36,955 nucleotides of DNA from Bacillota bacterium (lineage in GTDB: Bacteria > Bacillota > Clostridia > Christensenellales > Aristaeellaceae), in the NCBI GenBank assembly GCA_023415145.1, contig JAEZLW010000197.1, forward strand, positions 1-36,955, read 5' to 3'. This document shows positions 16,396 through 24,801 of this stretch, piece by piece. The position numbers and the translations under genes were made by a program. Numbering within the stretch: position 1 is the first letter of the stretch; each line of letters starts with the position of its first letter. The notes under the pieces are model-generated. The model was given only the letters and a program-made list of their open reading frames with translations. It ran no database searches and was not told the DNA's origin.

Positions 16396-16872
16396 ATGTT
16401 TGACAAGCAAAAGCCAATTCCCCTGCGCCAAAAAAAGAAACAGGATGAATACCGCGACCTTGTTTCCCGCATTTCTCCCAAATCCCAATTAGGCCAGGGC
16501 ATGCTCAGGGCCTTTTTGGTAGGCGGTCTGATATGTTTGCTGGGCCAGGCATTTATTGATATCGGCAAGGCATGGCTTGGCATGACCGCCAGCGCAGCCA
16601 CAACCTTTGCCAGTATCGTGCTGGTGTTCCTCACGGCGCTGTTTACAGGCATCGGTCTGTTTGACAAACTGGCCCAGTTCGGCGGCGCAGGAACACTGGT
16701 TCCCATCACCGGTTTTGCAAACGCCATGGTATCACCCGCCATGGAATTCCGCCGGGAGGGCATGGTACTGGGGCTTGGTGCACGGCTTTTCACCATTGCC
16801 GGACCGGTTCTCGTTTATGGCATCAGCGCTTCGGTCATCGTCGGCATTCTATACGCAATTTTTCGCTGGTAA
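16396..16872 (+). CDS. spoVAC: Stage V sporulation protein AC
   Basis: SpoVAC is an inner spore membrane protein of the SpoVA channel that moves calcium-dipicolinate into the forespore and out at germination; in B. subtilis it behaves as a mechanosensitive channel. The 158 residues begin with a basic cytosolic segment (KPIPLRQKKKQDEYRDLVSRISPKSQLG). Membrane helices follow (MLRAFLVGGLICLLGQAFIDIG; ATTFASIVLVFLTALFTGIGLF; VYGISASVIVGILYAIF) with the family segment FGGAGTLVPITGFANAMVSPAMEFRREGMV between. The ATG has AAAGGAG seven bases upstream. First recognised gene of the three-gene spoVA set, followed 14 bases later by spoVAD. Confidence 0.95.
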   Translation: MFDKQKPIPLRQKKKQDEYRDLVSRISPKSQLGQGMLRAFLVGGLICLLGQAFIDIGKAWLGMTASAATTFASIVLVFLTALFTGIGLFDKLAQFGGAGTLVPITGFANAMVSPAMEFRREGMVLGLGARLFTIAGPVLVYGISASVIVGILYAIFRW

Positions 16873-16886
16873 GGAGGGGGCAGACT

Positions 16887-17912
16887 ATGGAAAAAAGAGT
16901 GGGAAACGAGACGGTGCTGCTTCCTTCACGACCCGGAATTATTGCCGGAGCAGTCTTCGCCGGCAAAAAGGAAAAGGATGGACCGCTGGGCAATCTTTTT
17001 GATCAGATTATCGAGGATGATACCTACGGTGAGGAAAGCTGGGAAAAAGCGGAGAGTCATTTCTTCTTTTCAGCCGTCAAAGCATGCCTTCAAAAAGCCG
17101 GGGTCATTGAAAAATCCATACATTATCTGCTGGGTGGAGACCTTTTAAACCAGATTATGGCCTCCTCCATGGCCGCCAGAGAACTGGGGATTCCTTTTCT
17201 CGGCCTGTACGGTGCCTGTTCCACCATGGCCGAAAGCCTTGCCCTTGGCTCCATGCTGGTGGATGGAGGTTTTGCCAAGCAGGTGATTTGTGGTGCCAGC
17301 AGCCATTTTTGCACGGCGGAACGCCAGTACCGTTTTCCCCTGGAGTACGGCAGCCAGCGCTGCCCCACCTCCCAATGGACGGTTACCGGAGCAGGAGCCA
17401 CGCTGGTCTCCAGCGACAAAAATTTGAAACCCATCGCCAACGTGACCCATGTAACCGTTGGCCGCCTGGTGGACATGGGTGTAACCGATGCCAATAACAT
17501 GGGGGCCGCCATGGCGCCTGCCGCAGCTTCGACCCTTTTTTCACACTTCAAAGATACGGGCCGCAGTGCCGCCGATTACGACCGGATTATTACAGGTGAC
17601 CTGGGCCGGGTGGGACATGACGTACTGCTGGAGCTGATGGAGAAAAAAGGAACGCCTCTGGATTTTGACCACTATATGGATTGCGGATTGCAGATTTACG
17701 ATGCCAACCAGGATGTGCATGCAGGGGGCAGCGGCTGCGGCTGCTCCGCCAGTGTTTTTAACACGCTTCTTTTAAACAAGCTGGCTTCCGGAGAGTTCAA
17801 ACGGATCCTGTTTATGGCTACCGGTGCGCTTCTAAGCCCAACCAGCAACCAGCAGGGAGAAAGCATCCCCGGCGTGGCTCATGCGGTTGCCATTGAATCG
17901 GCCTTGGCATAA
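16887..17912 (+). CDS. spoVAD: Stage V sporulation protein AD
   Basis: This soluble, thiolase-fold component of the SpoVA complex binds dipicolinic acid. The 341-residue length is usual. Recognisable segments are LPSRPGIIAGAVFAGKKEKDGPLG near the N-terminus, LLGGDLLNQIMASSMAARELGIPFLGLYGACSTMAESLALG (~residues 78-118, with the Cys that corresponds to the thiolase nucleophile position), and GSGCGCSASVF near the C-terminus. AAGGAGG precedes ATG 16887. It lies between spoVAC and spoVAE with gaps of 14 and 12 bases, so all three are surely co-transcribed. Confidence 0.96.
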   Translation: MEKRVGNETVLLPSRPGIIAGAVFAGKKEKDGPLGNLFDQIIEDDTYGEESWEKAESHFFFSAVKACLQKAGVIEKSIHYLLGGDLLNQIMASSMAARELGIPFLGLYGACSTMAESLALGSMLVDGGFAKQVICGASSHFCTAERQYRFPLEYGSQRCPTSQWTVTGAGATLVSSDKNLKPIANVTHVTVGRLVDMGVTDANNMGAAMAPAAASTLFSHFKDTGRSAADYDRIITGDLGRVGHDVLLELMEKKGTPLDFDHYMDCGLQIYDANQDVHAGGSGCGCSASVFNTLLLNKLASGEFKRILFMATGALLSPTSNQQGESIPGVAHAVAIESALA

Positions 17913-17924
17913 GGAGGATAACAC

Positions 17925-18284
17925 ATGCTGATGTACTTGAAGGCTTTTCTTGTGGGCGGGATTTTATGCGCCATTGGTGAGCTTCTGGTAATGAAAACGG
18001 CTGCTACCCCCGCCCGGATCCTGGTAGGCTATATCGTGGCGGGAGTCATACTAAGTGCCATCGGCATCTATGGACCAATCGTTGAGTTTGCTGGGGCCGG
18101 AGCCACCGTACCACTTACAGGCTTTGGCCACGCCTTGAGCCAGGGTGTTAAGCACTCCGTGCAGGAGATTGGCTTTATGGGCGCATTTACCGGCGGCCTG
18201 ACTGCCACTGCCGGGGGCATAACCGCAGCAGTGATGTTTGGCACGCTGATAGCCATGCTGTGCAAGCCAAAGGCGAAAGGGTAA
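17925..18284 (+). CDS. spoVAE: Stage V sporulation protein AE (SpoVAEb type)
   Basis: This is a 119-residue polytopic membrane protein homologous to SpoVAC, the third member of the minimal clostridial spoVA set. Helices are seen at MYLKAFLVGGILCAIGELLVM, ILVGYIVAGVILSAIGIYGPIV, and AFTGGLTATAGGITAAVMFGTLIAML. The conserved FAGAGATVPLTGFGHALSQGVKHSV loop parallels the FGGAGTLVPITGFANAM loop of SpoVAC. AAGGAGG precedes ATG 17925. The B. subtilis genes spoVAA, AB and AF are absent here, as in many Clostridia. Confidence 0.95.
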   Translation: MLMYLKAFLVGGILCAIGELLVMKTAATPARILVGYIVAGVILSAIGIYGPIVEFAGAGATVPLTGFGHALSQGVKHSVQEIGFMGAFTGGLTATAGGITAAVMFGTLIAMLCKPKAKG

Positions 18285-18329
18285 CATTATTTAGAGTGCG
18301 ATAATAGATAGATACAGCTTCAGGGGGTG

Positions 18330-18710
18330 CAACGAGGGGGCTATGGCCCTCTCGTTGATAATCGTCTCTGCTGGCTTTGCCGGATGGTGAGTGAGCCGAG
18401 CGCCGCCAGTGGCGGATGAAGCGAGGCGAAGGAATCAAGCGAAACGAGCGATGGGAGCACTAGCAAACCAGCGCGACGATTGAGCTTGCGAACCGGGTCG
18501 TTTGCGAAGCAAACCTTCCTTACACGATTCACTGGCTGTATGCCTAGGGTGAGGGGATTTATCCCCGAACCTGAAATCTTGAAATAGCTATTCCATTTCA
18601 AGATGGAACACCGGCCAAGCGAAGCGAAGGGCGGTGCGCAGGCATACAAGTGAATCGTGCAAACTCGTTCAAAGCCGCTTCCATGCAAAGCATGAAAGCG
18701 GCTTTGAACG
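18330..18710. repeat. Structured gene-free block of nested inverted repeats
   Basis: The 432 bases between spoVAE and the PBP gene hold no convincing gene but many pairing arms. (1) 18330-18357: a 12-bp stem (one G.T) with TATG loop. (2) 18360-18380 with 18463-18481: near-complementary arms (AATCGTC, GCTGG and TTTGC blocks) enclosing a CCGCC/GGCGG hairpin (18403-18415) and GCGA-rich repeats. (3) 18500-18514: GTTTGC/GCAAAC. (4) 18523-18545 with 18640-18659: 20 paired bases with a 3-base bulge, enclosing GGGGAT/ATCCCC and ATCTTGAAAT/ATTTCAAGAT hairpins. (5) 18666-18710: a 21-bp stem. This could be a structured RNA, a MITE-like or REP-like palindromic element, or several of these. Frames that are open across it have no ribosome sites and look like translated repeats. 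Confidence 0.75.
18666..18710 (-). terminator. Long hairpin just after the PBP gene, possible terminator
   Basis: Arms of 21 bases (18666-18686 and 18690-18710) pair with a single mismatch around an AAA loop, six bases past the PBP stop codon. No T-run follows on either strand (only GAGTTT on the minus), so intrinsic termination is uncertain; it may protect the mRNA 3' end or belong to the larger palindromic block. Confidence 0.5.
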
Positions 18711-18716
18711 TATACT

Positions 18717-21665
18717 TTATTGCGCTGCCGCCATCATCTGCGTCAGATAACTCATGGCCTGTGTCAGACCGGATGTGGAAGGATTGCCTTGATTGATCAG
18801 GTTCTGCAGGTTATTGATGGCATTTTGCAGATTGTTGTAAGCGTCAGTCCCCTGCGGTATGCTTCCCAGCTGCTCCTGAGCATTGTTCAAAAGGCGGTTG
18901 GCATCGGGAATCAGCGTATTATCGCGGATATAGCTGTTATTGTCTGTACCTGGCCCGTGGAGATCGCAGGTGATGGCGCTGTTCAGGGCCGCATTGGCGT
19001 TTGCGTCGTTTGAATAACGCAGCGTGGCAAATTCGCCCAGATACTTGCGCAATGTGGAATCATATTTGCTGCCTAGGAATCCATACAGCGGGTGTCCCTT
19101 TGGAATGACGATAACACCCTTGTTGGCCCTGATGACGCTGGGGCAGTATTGGTTGGCCAGCTTGCCGCTTTCCGTACAGACAGTCATGGTCTTGTGCATC
19201 TGGCATTCCGTCAGCGGCTTGGTGCCTGCGGCCCAGTAATCATTCGTCGTACCGTAGCCCATGTGATCATTTTTACAGGCGCTGGTGGCCAATTGCCCGC
19301 TTACGTCACAGGTAGTGGCCCTCACCAGTCCGTATTCGGAGGGATCTCCCTCCATGATGTCCCGATTTGACAGATTCTTTGCCGTGTGTATCTTGGACAT
19401 GTAGGCTTTCCACAGCGGTGCTGCGGAGTTGCTGCCTGTGGATTTGGAGGACAGCGCCTTGTAATTGTCATGGCCGATCCAGGCATAGCTTGCATACCAG
19501 CCCGTCATGCCGCCAAACCCGATCCCCTTTTGATCAGAGTTGGTGCCTGTCTTGCCGGCCACCGTCTGTCCGGATATCTTTGCCCCGGTACCGGTACCGC
19601 CGGTTACGACGTCCTTCATCATATCCACCGTCAACCAGGCGGTGGATGGCTTGAATACCTGCCTGCGATCCTGGTTGGCATGGCTGTCGTAGACCACCCT
19701 GCCGTTGCTGTCTGAAATACCCAGGAAGGATATTGGCTCCTGATAGACACCGCCGTTGGCCAAAACACCAAAGGCAACAGTCATTTCCACAGGCGATATG
19801 CCGCTGGAGCCCAGGGATACGCCGAATGGTGTGGCGTTGATATGCTTCCGGTCCACGCCCATTTTCAACAGATAGTCCACCGACCTGTCCACGCCAACCA
19901 TGGTTAAAAGCGTCTGGGCCGCGGATACGTTATAACTGCGCTTCATTGCTTCCCGCAAAGTCTGCGGGCCCTTATAACCGCCACCGCCATAATTTTCCGG
20001 CCATGCGTCCTGATTCTTTTCGTTCTTGTAACCGGAGATGGGCAGAGGCATGTTGTAAACAACACTGGCAGGAGAAGCACCGCTCTCAATGGCGGGGGCA
20101 TACACCGCAATTGGCTTGATGGCGGAGCCTACCGGCATTTGGTTATCTGCGGCCCGGTTGAGTGTCTTCCGCTGGGTGGGCCTGCTGCGGCCGCCAACGA
20201 TGGCTTTCAGCTCTCCGGTGCGGTAATCCAGTACCACCGCAGCGGCCTGGGGCTGTATGATCTCTGAATAAGTGCCGTCGGCATTGCGGGCGCGATAAAT
20301 CTTGTCACTGGGATTGCGAAGGTTTGGATAATTCTTCCATCCTTCCAGCGTAGTCTCCACAATCTCCTGGATCTGCGTGTCGATGGCCAGCTTCACATGG
20401 TAACCGCCGGTGCGCAGCTTGTTTTCCATGGCATAACGGTTGGCACTGGTGTCGGGCAGCCCTTCCATTTCCAGGAATTTGTTCACCACGTCACGGATGG
20501 CATATTCCACGTAATGGGCGTACTTGTACATACCCGTCCCTTCGGAGGGAGAAGTCTGCAATACCACCGCCGTTGCCGGATTCAGCGCGTCAATGTATTG
20601 CTGATGCGTGATATACTGGTTTTCATACATGCAACGAAGCACGTAGTTGGTTCTGTTGTTGGTAATCGCCGGATAATCCACTCCCTGGGCGGAGCGCAAG
20701 TAAAAATTCCGCCGGGGATTGTAGTAATAGGGGCTGTTGTTGACGCCGGCCAGCATGGCGCTTTCCCGAAGTGTCAATTCGCTCAATTCCTTGCCAAAAT
20801 ACCCCTGGGCCGCCACTTGTACGCCATAATAGTTTTCACCAAGGTAAATGGTGTTCAGATAGCTCTCCAGAATCTGCTGCTTGGTATAGCGGGCCTCCAA
20901 CTGCATCGCAAGGTACGCTTCCTGTATTTTGCGCTTATAACTCAATTCATCGCTGAGCACCGTGTTTTTGATAAGCTGCTGGGTGATGGTGGAGCCGCCT
21001 TGATTGCTGCCCGATGATACATTGCTGATAAATGCACCTACGATTCGCTTGATATCCACCCCGTTATGGGTAAAGAATCTGGCATCCTCCACCGCGATGA
21101 AGGCATTTTGCAAATGGGTCGGCATTTGATTAATGGAAACCATGACCCGGTTTTCTGTGCCTTTATAATCGGTAATCAGGTTGCCGTCGGCATCGTAGAT
21201 AAAGGAAGTCTGATCCTGCGCGTCGAGCAGCGCCAGGTTCAAGGTTGGCGCTGTTTCCACATAGGCCTTGGCGATACCGACTACCGCCCCGAGCCCTGCC
21301 AATCCGCCCAGAACGGCAATCAGGAAAAAGATGCGCACTGTGTTTACCAGCACAGACAGCAAAAAGCTGGATTTGCGTACCTTGGGTTTGAAGATGGTAT
21401 GCTTGTATGTCTTTGTGGGAACGTCAGCATCCTCCCAATCCTCGTCCATTTCGCTCATCGGGACATATTCATCTGCGTAAGCTTCGCCTTCCCCCAAATA
21501 GGCCTGATCCTCCGCCACATAAGGCGTATCGCCTTCCTGATAGGAATCCCAATCTGAAGGGGGATATTGCTCAGTTATATCCTGTTCATAATCCGGAGAA
21601 ACGGGCGGATATACGCTTGCCCGCTTTGTTTTCTGCGGATCGTTTTGAAACGGCGGTTGATGCAA
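18717..21665 (-). CDS. Class A penicillin-binding protein (transglycosylase/transpeptidase)
   Basis: This is a bifunctional peptidoglycan synthase of PBP1A type. An acidic cytosolic N-terminus (~100 residues, Asp/Glu/Tyr rich) precedes one membrane helix (NTVRIFFLIAVLGGLAGLGA). The GT51 domain has EDARFFTHNGVDIKRI, GGSTITQQLIKN and RYTKQQILESYLNTIYLG. The transpeptidase has Ser-x-x-Lys in PVGSAIKPI (~512), Ser-Tyr-Asn in KRSYNVSAAQ (~575) and KTG in VAGKTGTN (~704). A C-terminal Cys-containing region and an Asn/Gln-rich tail follow. I choose TTG 21665 as start: TGGAGG lies seven bases upstream, whereas the ATG at 21728 sits inside the promoter -10 box. This gives ~982 residues, longer than typical PBP1A because of the two tails. 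Divergent from yunB. Confidence 0.93.
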   Translation of the reverse strand: MHQPPFQNDPQKTKRASVYPPVSPDYEQDITEQYPPSDWDSYQEGDTPYVAEDQAYLGEGEAYADEYVPMSEMDEDWEDADVPTKTYKHTIFKPKVRKSSFLLSVLVNTVRIFFLIAVLGGLAGLGAVVGIAKAYVETAPTLNLALLDAQDQTSFIYDADGNLITDYKGTENRVMVSINQMPTHLQNAFIAVEDARFFTHNGVDIKRIVGAFISNVSSGSNQGGSTITQQLIKNTVLSDELSYKRKIQEAYLAMQLEARYTKQQILESYLNTIYLGENYYGVQVAAQGYFGKELSELTLRESAMLAGVNNSPYYYNPRRNFYLRSAQGVDYPAITNNRTNYVLRCMYENQYITHQQYIDALNPATAVVLQTSPSEGTGMYKYAHYVEYAIRDVVNKFLEMEGLPDTSANRYAMENKLRTGGYHVKLAIDTQIQEIVETTLEGWKNYPNLRNPSDKIYRARNADGTYSEIIQPQAAAVVLDYRTGELKAIVGGRSRPTQRKTLNRAADNQMPVGSAIKPIAVYAPAIESGASPASVVYNMPLPISGYKNEKNQDAWPENYGGGGYKGPQTLREAMKRSYNVSAAQTLLTMVGVDRSVDYLLKMGVDRKHINATPFGVSLGSSGISPVEMTVAFGVLANGGVYQEPISFLGISDSNGRVVYDSHANQDRRQVFKPSTAWLTVDMMKDVVTGGTGTGAKISGQTVAGKTGTNSDQKGIGFGGMTGWYASYAWIGHDNYKALSSKSTGSNSAAPLWKAYMSKIHTAKNLSNRDIMEGDPSEYGLVRATTCDVSGQLATSACKNDHMGYGTTNDYWAAGTKPLTECQMHKTMTVCTESGKLANQYCPSVIRANKGVIVIPKGHPLYGFLGSKYDSTLRKYLGEFATLRYSNDANANAALNSAITCDLHGPGTDNNSYIRDNTLIPDANRLLNNAQEQLGSIPQGTDAYNNLQNAINNLQNLINQGNPSTSGLTQAMSYLTQMMAAAQ

Positions 21666-21726
21666 TGCTAAGCCTCCAAACGGCATTACGCCAAAAATCC
21701 ATGTAGCGGGTATACGCTCCGTTTGC

Positions 21727-21755
21727 ATTATACCATGTTCGTTGTCTTAATTCAA
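21727..21755 (-). promoter_or_regulatory. Promoter of the PBP gene
   Basis: On the minus strand TTGAAT (21755-21750) is followed after 17 bases by TATAAT (21732-21727). The start point near 21720 leaves a ~55-base leader to the TTG start at 21665. The first in-frame ATG (21728) overlaps this -10 box and so cannot be in the transcript. Confidence 0.7.
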
Positions 21756-21820
21756 AGTTTAGCCCCTTACGGGTATCGGCCCTGGTTCCCGCATATTGAT
21801 AGAACGAGGGAGGAATGAAA

Positions 21821-22489
21821 ATGGTTGCATCCAAGCATAGAAAAAAGTTCCTTTCACGTAATGTTCTGCGCTTAACTGTTATTATCGTCTTGCTATTGAC
21901 CGCCGCTTTTCTGGTGCTGGAAAACAATTTGTCCCAGGTGATTTTGGATATGGCTTACGCCGACGCCTATTCCCTGGCGGTCAAGATCATCAACTCTGCC
22001 GTGGCGGATGTAATGCGTTCGGGCATTACATATGAAGACCTGATCAAGGTCCATATGAACGAACAGGGCCAGGTGACAATGCTGCAGGCCAATACCGTCC
22101 GCATGAATGACCTGGCCACGCGAACGGCGCTGCAAGCTCAGGAAAAATTGCAGGATGCAAAAAACCAGGTCGTCCATATTCCCTTGGGCGCAGCATTCGG
22201 TATCAATTTTTTGGCCGGCAGCGGCCCCAATATCTCCGTTAGGATTCTGCCGGTAGGCGCTGTGTCCACCCATTTTGTAACCGAGTTTGAATCCGCCGGC
22301 ATCAACCAAACACGGCACAAAATCTTTCTTTCGGCAAAAACCACCGTGCGGCTTGTGATTCCCACAGGGGCCAAGCAGGTTGATCTGGTCAGCAGCATTT
22401 CCATTGCTGAAAGCATCATCGTGGGCGAAGTTCCCGATACATTTGTGGATGTCAATGACAAGGCAGGCCTGCTGAACCTGGTTCCATAA
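21821..22489 (+). CDS. yunB: Sporulation protein YunB
   Basis: YunB is made in the mother cell under sigma-E in B. subtilis and its loss impairs spores; the biochemical role is unknown. The ~222-residue protein has a basic N-terminus, one membrane helix (LRLTVIIVLLLTAAFLVL) and an extracytoplasmic domain. The latter has the family segments DMAYADAYSLAVKIINSAV, VTMLQANTVRMNDLATR, IPLGAAFGINFLAGSGPNI and VIPTGAKQVDLVSSISIAESIIVGEVPDTFV. ATG 21821 is chosen because AGGGAGG ends seven bases upstream; the ATG at 21815 is one base from it. Divergent from the PBP gene. Confidence 0.93.
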   Translation: MVASKHRKKFLSRNVLRLTVIIVLLLTAAFLVLENNLSQVILDMAYADAYSLAVKIINSAVADVMRSGITYEDLIKVHMNEQGQVTMLQANTVRMNDLATRTALQAQEKLQDAKNQVVHIPLGAAFGINFLAGSGPNISVRILPVGAVSTHFVTEFESAGINQTRHKIFLSAKTTVRLVIPTGAKQVDLVSSISIAESIIVGEVPDTFVDVNDKAGLLNLVP

Positions 22490-22595
22490 CTTCATTTCGC
22501 GTTTTTTCAATGCCAATTTCTGTAGAAGATTGCGGGTTTTTACATGCTTTTCAGGAAAACAGACCCATTTTAGGCTTGTATAAGGGCCGCTTTGC

Positions 22596-22624
22596 TTGAC
22601 ACGCAGTCGGGGATGCTCTACAAT
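22596..22624 (+). promoter_or_regulatory. Promoter of the Ig-like repeat protein gene
   Basis: TTGACA (22596-22601), 17 bases, TACAAT (22619-22624) is a near-consensus sigma-A promoter. The transcript would start near 22631, giving a ~135-base leader before the start codon. Nothing else is evident in the 22490-22595 stretch. Confidence 0.75.
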
Positions 22625-22730
22625 ATCAACGATAGTATATAGAATACGATGGTTGTGTTGTATATCCTTGCATGTTTGTGGCATACTAATTGTGTTTCAC
22701 CAGTGCGCGGCATACTTCTTGCGCGAGTGA

Positions 22731-22766
22731 AGGGAGGAAGGGTGTTTTCCCAAACGCCCGACAGTG
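22731..22766 (+). promoter_or_regulatory. Ribosome site separated from its start codon by a hairpin
   Basis: The only good ribosome site before the Ig-like repeat gene, AGGGAGG (22731-22737), is 32 bases from the ATG. Between them GGGTGTTT (22740-22747) can pair with AAACGCCC (22752-22759) around a TCCC loop (8 bp, one G.U). If folded, the hairpin shortens the gap to 6 bases for GTG 22764 or 12 for ATG 22770. Confidence 0.5.
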
Positions 22767-22769
22767 TAC

Positions 22770-24761
22770 ATGAAGCAAAAGGTTTTTTTGCTATATCTGC
22801 TGTGCGCTCTTATGCTGGGCATCATGGGTGCTTATGCGGAGGATGCCTATAATCCCATCGAAGTCAAAATGGAGTTATCCAAATACGAGTTTACAGGCGT
22901 TGACGATGTCACCGTATCCATTCGCGTAAGCAACGTAGGCGACGACAGATTGCCTGGCCCCGTATATTTGTATTATCCGGACGGGAAAACCGTTACCGAG
23001 TTCGGCGACGGCGGTGCGGTGATGCTGGGTAATGGCGAATCAAAAACATGGACAGGCACCTGGCGCGTTACGCAAAAGCAGTTGGAAGCCGGACGCATTA
23101 CTTTCACGGTAAAATTTCCTGTTCCCGATGCAGACGGAAACATCAATCACAGAAGCAAACACTACAGCAGAGCCATTACATTCAATGGTGCGGCGCCAGG
23201 TTTGAAGGTTACCCGCGTCATTTCCCCCACCATGGCCCGCAAAGATCAAAAGGTCACCATTACATACGATCTTCTGAACACGGGCAATGTAACATTGAAC
23301 AATATCAAGGTTACTGAAAACAAAAGCATATCCTCCAAAGCGGCAACCGTTGAAACGCTGGCTGCCGGTGCCAGCGAGCAGGTCAAGTTTGAAGTAACCA
23401 TGGGCAGCAAGAACCTAACCAGCGGCGCTACAATCACCTACAAGGCCGCCGGCTCGAGCCAGACGAAAAAGCATACGGAAGAAAACGCCACCATCGCCCT
23501 TGGCGAAGCGAATCTTTCTGCAACGCTCTCTTCCAGCGCCACGGGAGTGAACATCGGCGAAACGGTGAAATTGACGCTTTCCCTGAAAAATGAGGGCAAC
23601 ATCAGCTACAACAACCTGAAGGTGACCGACCCAGTGCTGGGTGAGGTGTTTTCCAACCAGGTGCTGGACGCGGGCAAGTCGGTAACGTTGGAAAAAGAAG
23701 TCACCATGTTGGTAAGCGGTGAGTATGCATTCACCGTGCTGGCCACTGACAATACCGGTACCGAGGTTAGCGTCACCACCGGCAAAGTGGCTGTCAGCGC
23801 AGTCGATCCAAATAAAAAGCTGGTTCTCACCGTGAACGCTACAGCGGACAGGCTGGAGGTATACAGCCAACCGGCACAGGTACGGTTTGAGATCTCGGTA
23901 ACAAACGCCAGCGAATCAGACGCAAAGGATGTTGCTTTGCGCCATGGAAGCACCACGCTGTATACATTTCCAACCATTAAAGCTGGCGAAACAAAAAAAA
24001 TCACAAGGGACACCAGCATATCCATGGCCGGCAAGTTCCAGTTCACTGCCGCCTGCAAGGATTTGCTGGGCAATGATGTAACCTTTGAAAGCAATGCCCT
24101 TAACATTGCTTACTCCGTACCAACGCCTGCTCCCACCACAGCGCCTCAGCGCACAGTACCTCCTTTGCAAACAGAAACCATTCCCACAAGCGCCGGACTT
24201 CCCTCCGCCTTTTCAACCGCCAAAAACGCATCCCTTATTCTGATGGGATTGTTTCTTGTACTGTTGGGCGGAAGCATAATCCTGCTGTTTGTTGCGTTTT
24301 CCAAACGTATTGCTCAAAAAAGACAATCCGAAGCGGCTTTGGATCACTTGGAGCGTGGAACACGCAGAGACTACACCATGCCCAGCGATGATGAAGAGGC
24401 CGAACCTGTACTATACCGGGATGGCGGCGATGACCGTGAAGAATCAGAAGCCGACCCAATCTTCTCATTTGGGGATGAGGAACTGCCCCACATGAAATAT
24501 GTCCGCGGAGATCAAACGTCGGATAACGACACATCTTCTCCCGACCAGCCGGATGATCTGCCCAAAGCTGAGGAAACGTACCGTGAATTGACGGAGGAAG
24601 AAGCCGCTATTCTTTCTGGTGGTACAGGCCGTTACCGCCTGGCCCGATCACAGAATCCCAAGGCGGAGGAAGAGCAATCGGCATCAACTTTAAGTCATAC
24701 CACCCGCCACCGCCGAACCGATAAGTTCAATGCAAACGGTGAAAAGCCTGTAGACTTGTAA
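22770..24761 (+). CDS. Membrane-anchored protein with four Ig-like (CARDB/DUF11-type) repeats
   Basis: This is a 663-residue surface protein. Residues 1-23 are a signal peptide (MKQKVFLLYLLCALMLGIMG, cleavage near AYA/ED). Four beta-sandwich-like modules follow, each with the pattern 'N.GN/D ... G.s.t': VSNVGDDRLPGPV, LLNTGNVTLNNIKVTE, LKNEGNISYNNLKVTD and VTNASESDAKDVAL. A Pro/Thr linker (PTPAPTTAPQRTVPP) leads to a membrane helix at about 487-511 (LILMGLFLVLLGGSIILLFV). The ~150-residue acidic cytosolic tail is rich in Glu, Asp and Ser. The domain plan suggests a type I membrane protein with adhesive or scaffold modules outside. I cannot assign a function. The start may be GTG 22764 instead; see the hairpin at 22731. 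Confidence 0.85.
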   Translation: MKQKVFLLYLLCALMLGIMGAYAEDAYNPIEVKMELSKYEFTGVDDVTVSIRVSNVGDDRLPGPVYLYYPDGKTVTEFGDGGAVMLGNGESKTWTGTWRVTQKQLEAGRITFTVKFPVPDADGNINHRSKHYSRAITFNGAAPGLKVTRVISPTMARKDQKVTITYDLLNTGNVTLNNIKVTENKSISSKAATVETLAAGASEQVKFEVTMGSKNLTSGATITYKAAGSSQTKKHTEENATIALGEANLSATLSSSATGVNIGETVKLTLSLKNEGNISYNNLKVTDPVLGEVFSNQVLDAGKSVTLEKEVTMLVSGEYAFTVLATDNTGTEVSVTTGKVAVSAVDPNKKLVLTVNATADRLEVYSQPAQVRFEISVTNASESDAKDVALRHGSTTLYTFPTIKAGETKKITRDTSISMAGKFQFTAACKDLLGNDVTFESNALNIAYSVPTPAPTTAPQRTVPPLQTETIPTSAGLPSAFSTAKNASLILMGLFLVLLGGSIILLFVAFSKRIAQKRQSEAALDHLERGTRRDYTMPSDDEEAEPVLYRDGGDDREESEADPIFSFGDEELPHMKYVRGDQTSDNDTSSPDQPDDLPKAEETYRELTEEEAAILSGGTGRYRLARSQNPKAEEEQSASTLSHTTRHRRTDKFNANGEKPVDL

Positions 24762-24801
24762 GCCCCCCGGATTGAAAAGCAGCAGGGCTGCCACAAACCA
24801 T

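Noticed and set aside
18341..18688. 115-codon open frame on the minus strand in the structured block
   Set aside because: It follows the inverted repeats, has no ribosome site, and its Leu/Ser/Ala-rich translation looks like a translated palindromic repeat.
20397..21017. 206-codon open frame antisense to the PBP
   Set aside because: It overlaps the GT51 domain on the opposite strand and shows no family motif or ribosome site.
21770..21800. Sigma-E-like boxes (GGTATCG and CATATTGA) before yunB
   Set aside because: The -10 match is partial and the predicted start would fall on the ribosome site, leaving almost no leader; too weak to call although yunB is sigma-E controlled in B. subtilis.
22649..22852. 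67-codon open frame overlapping the start of the Ig-like repeat gene
   Set aside because: It crosses the leader and the signal peptide in another phase; no ribosome site or recognisable features.
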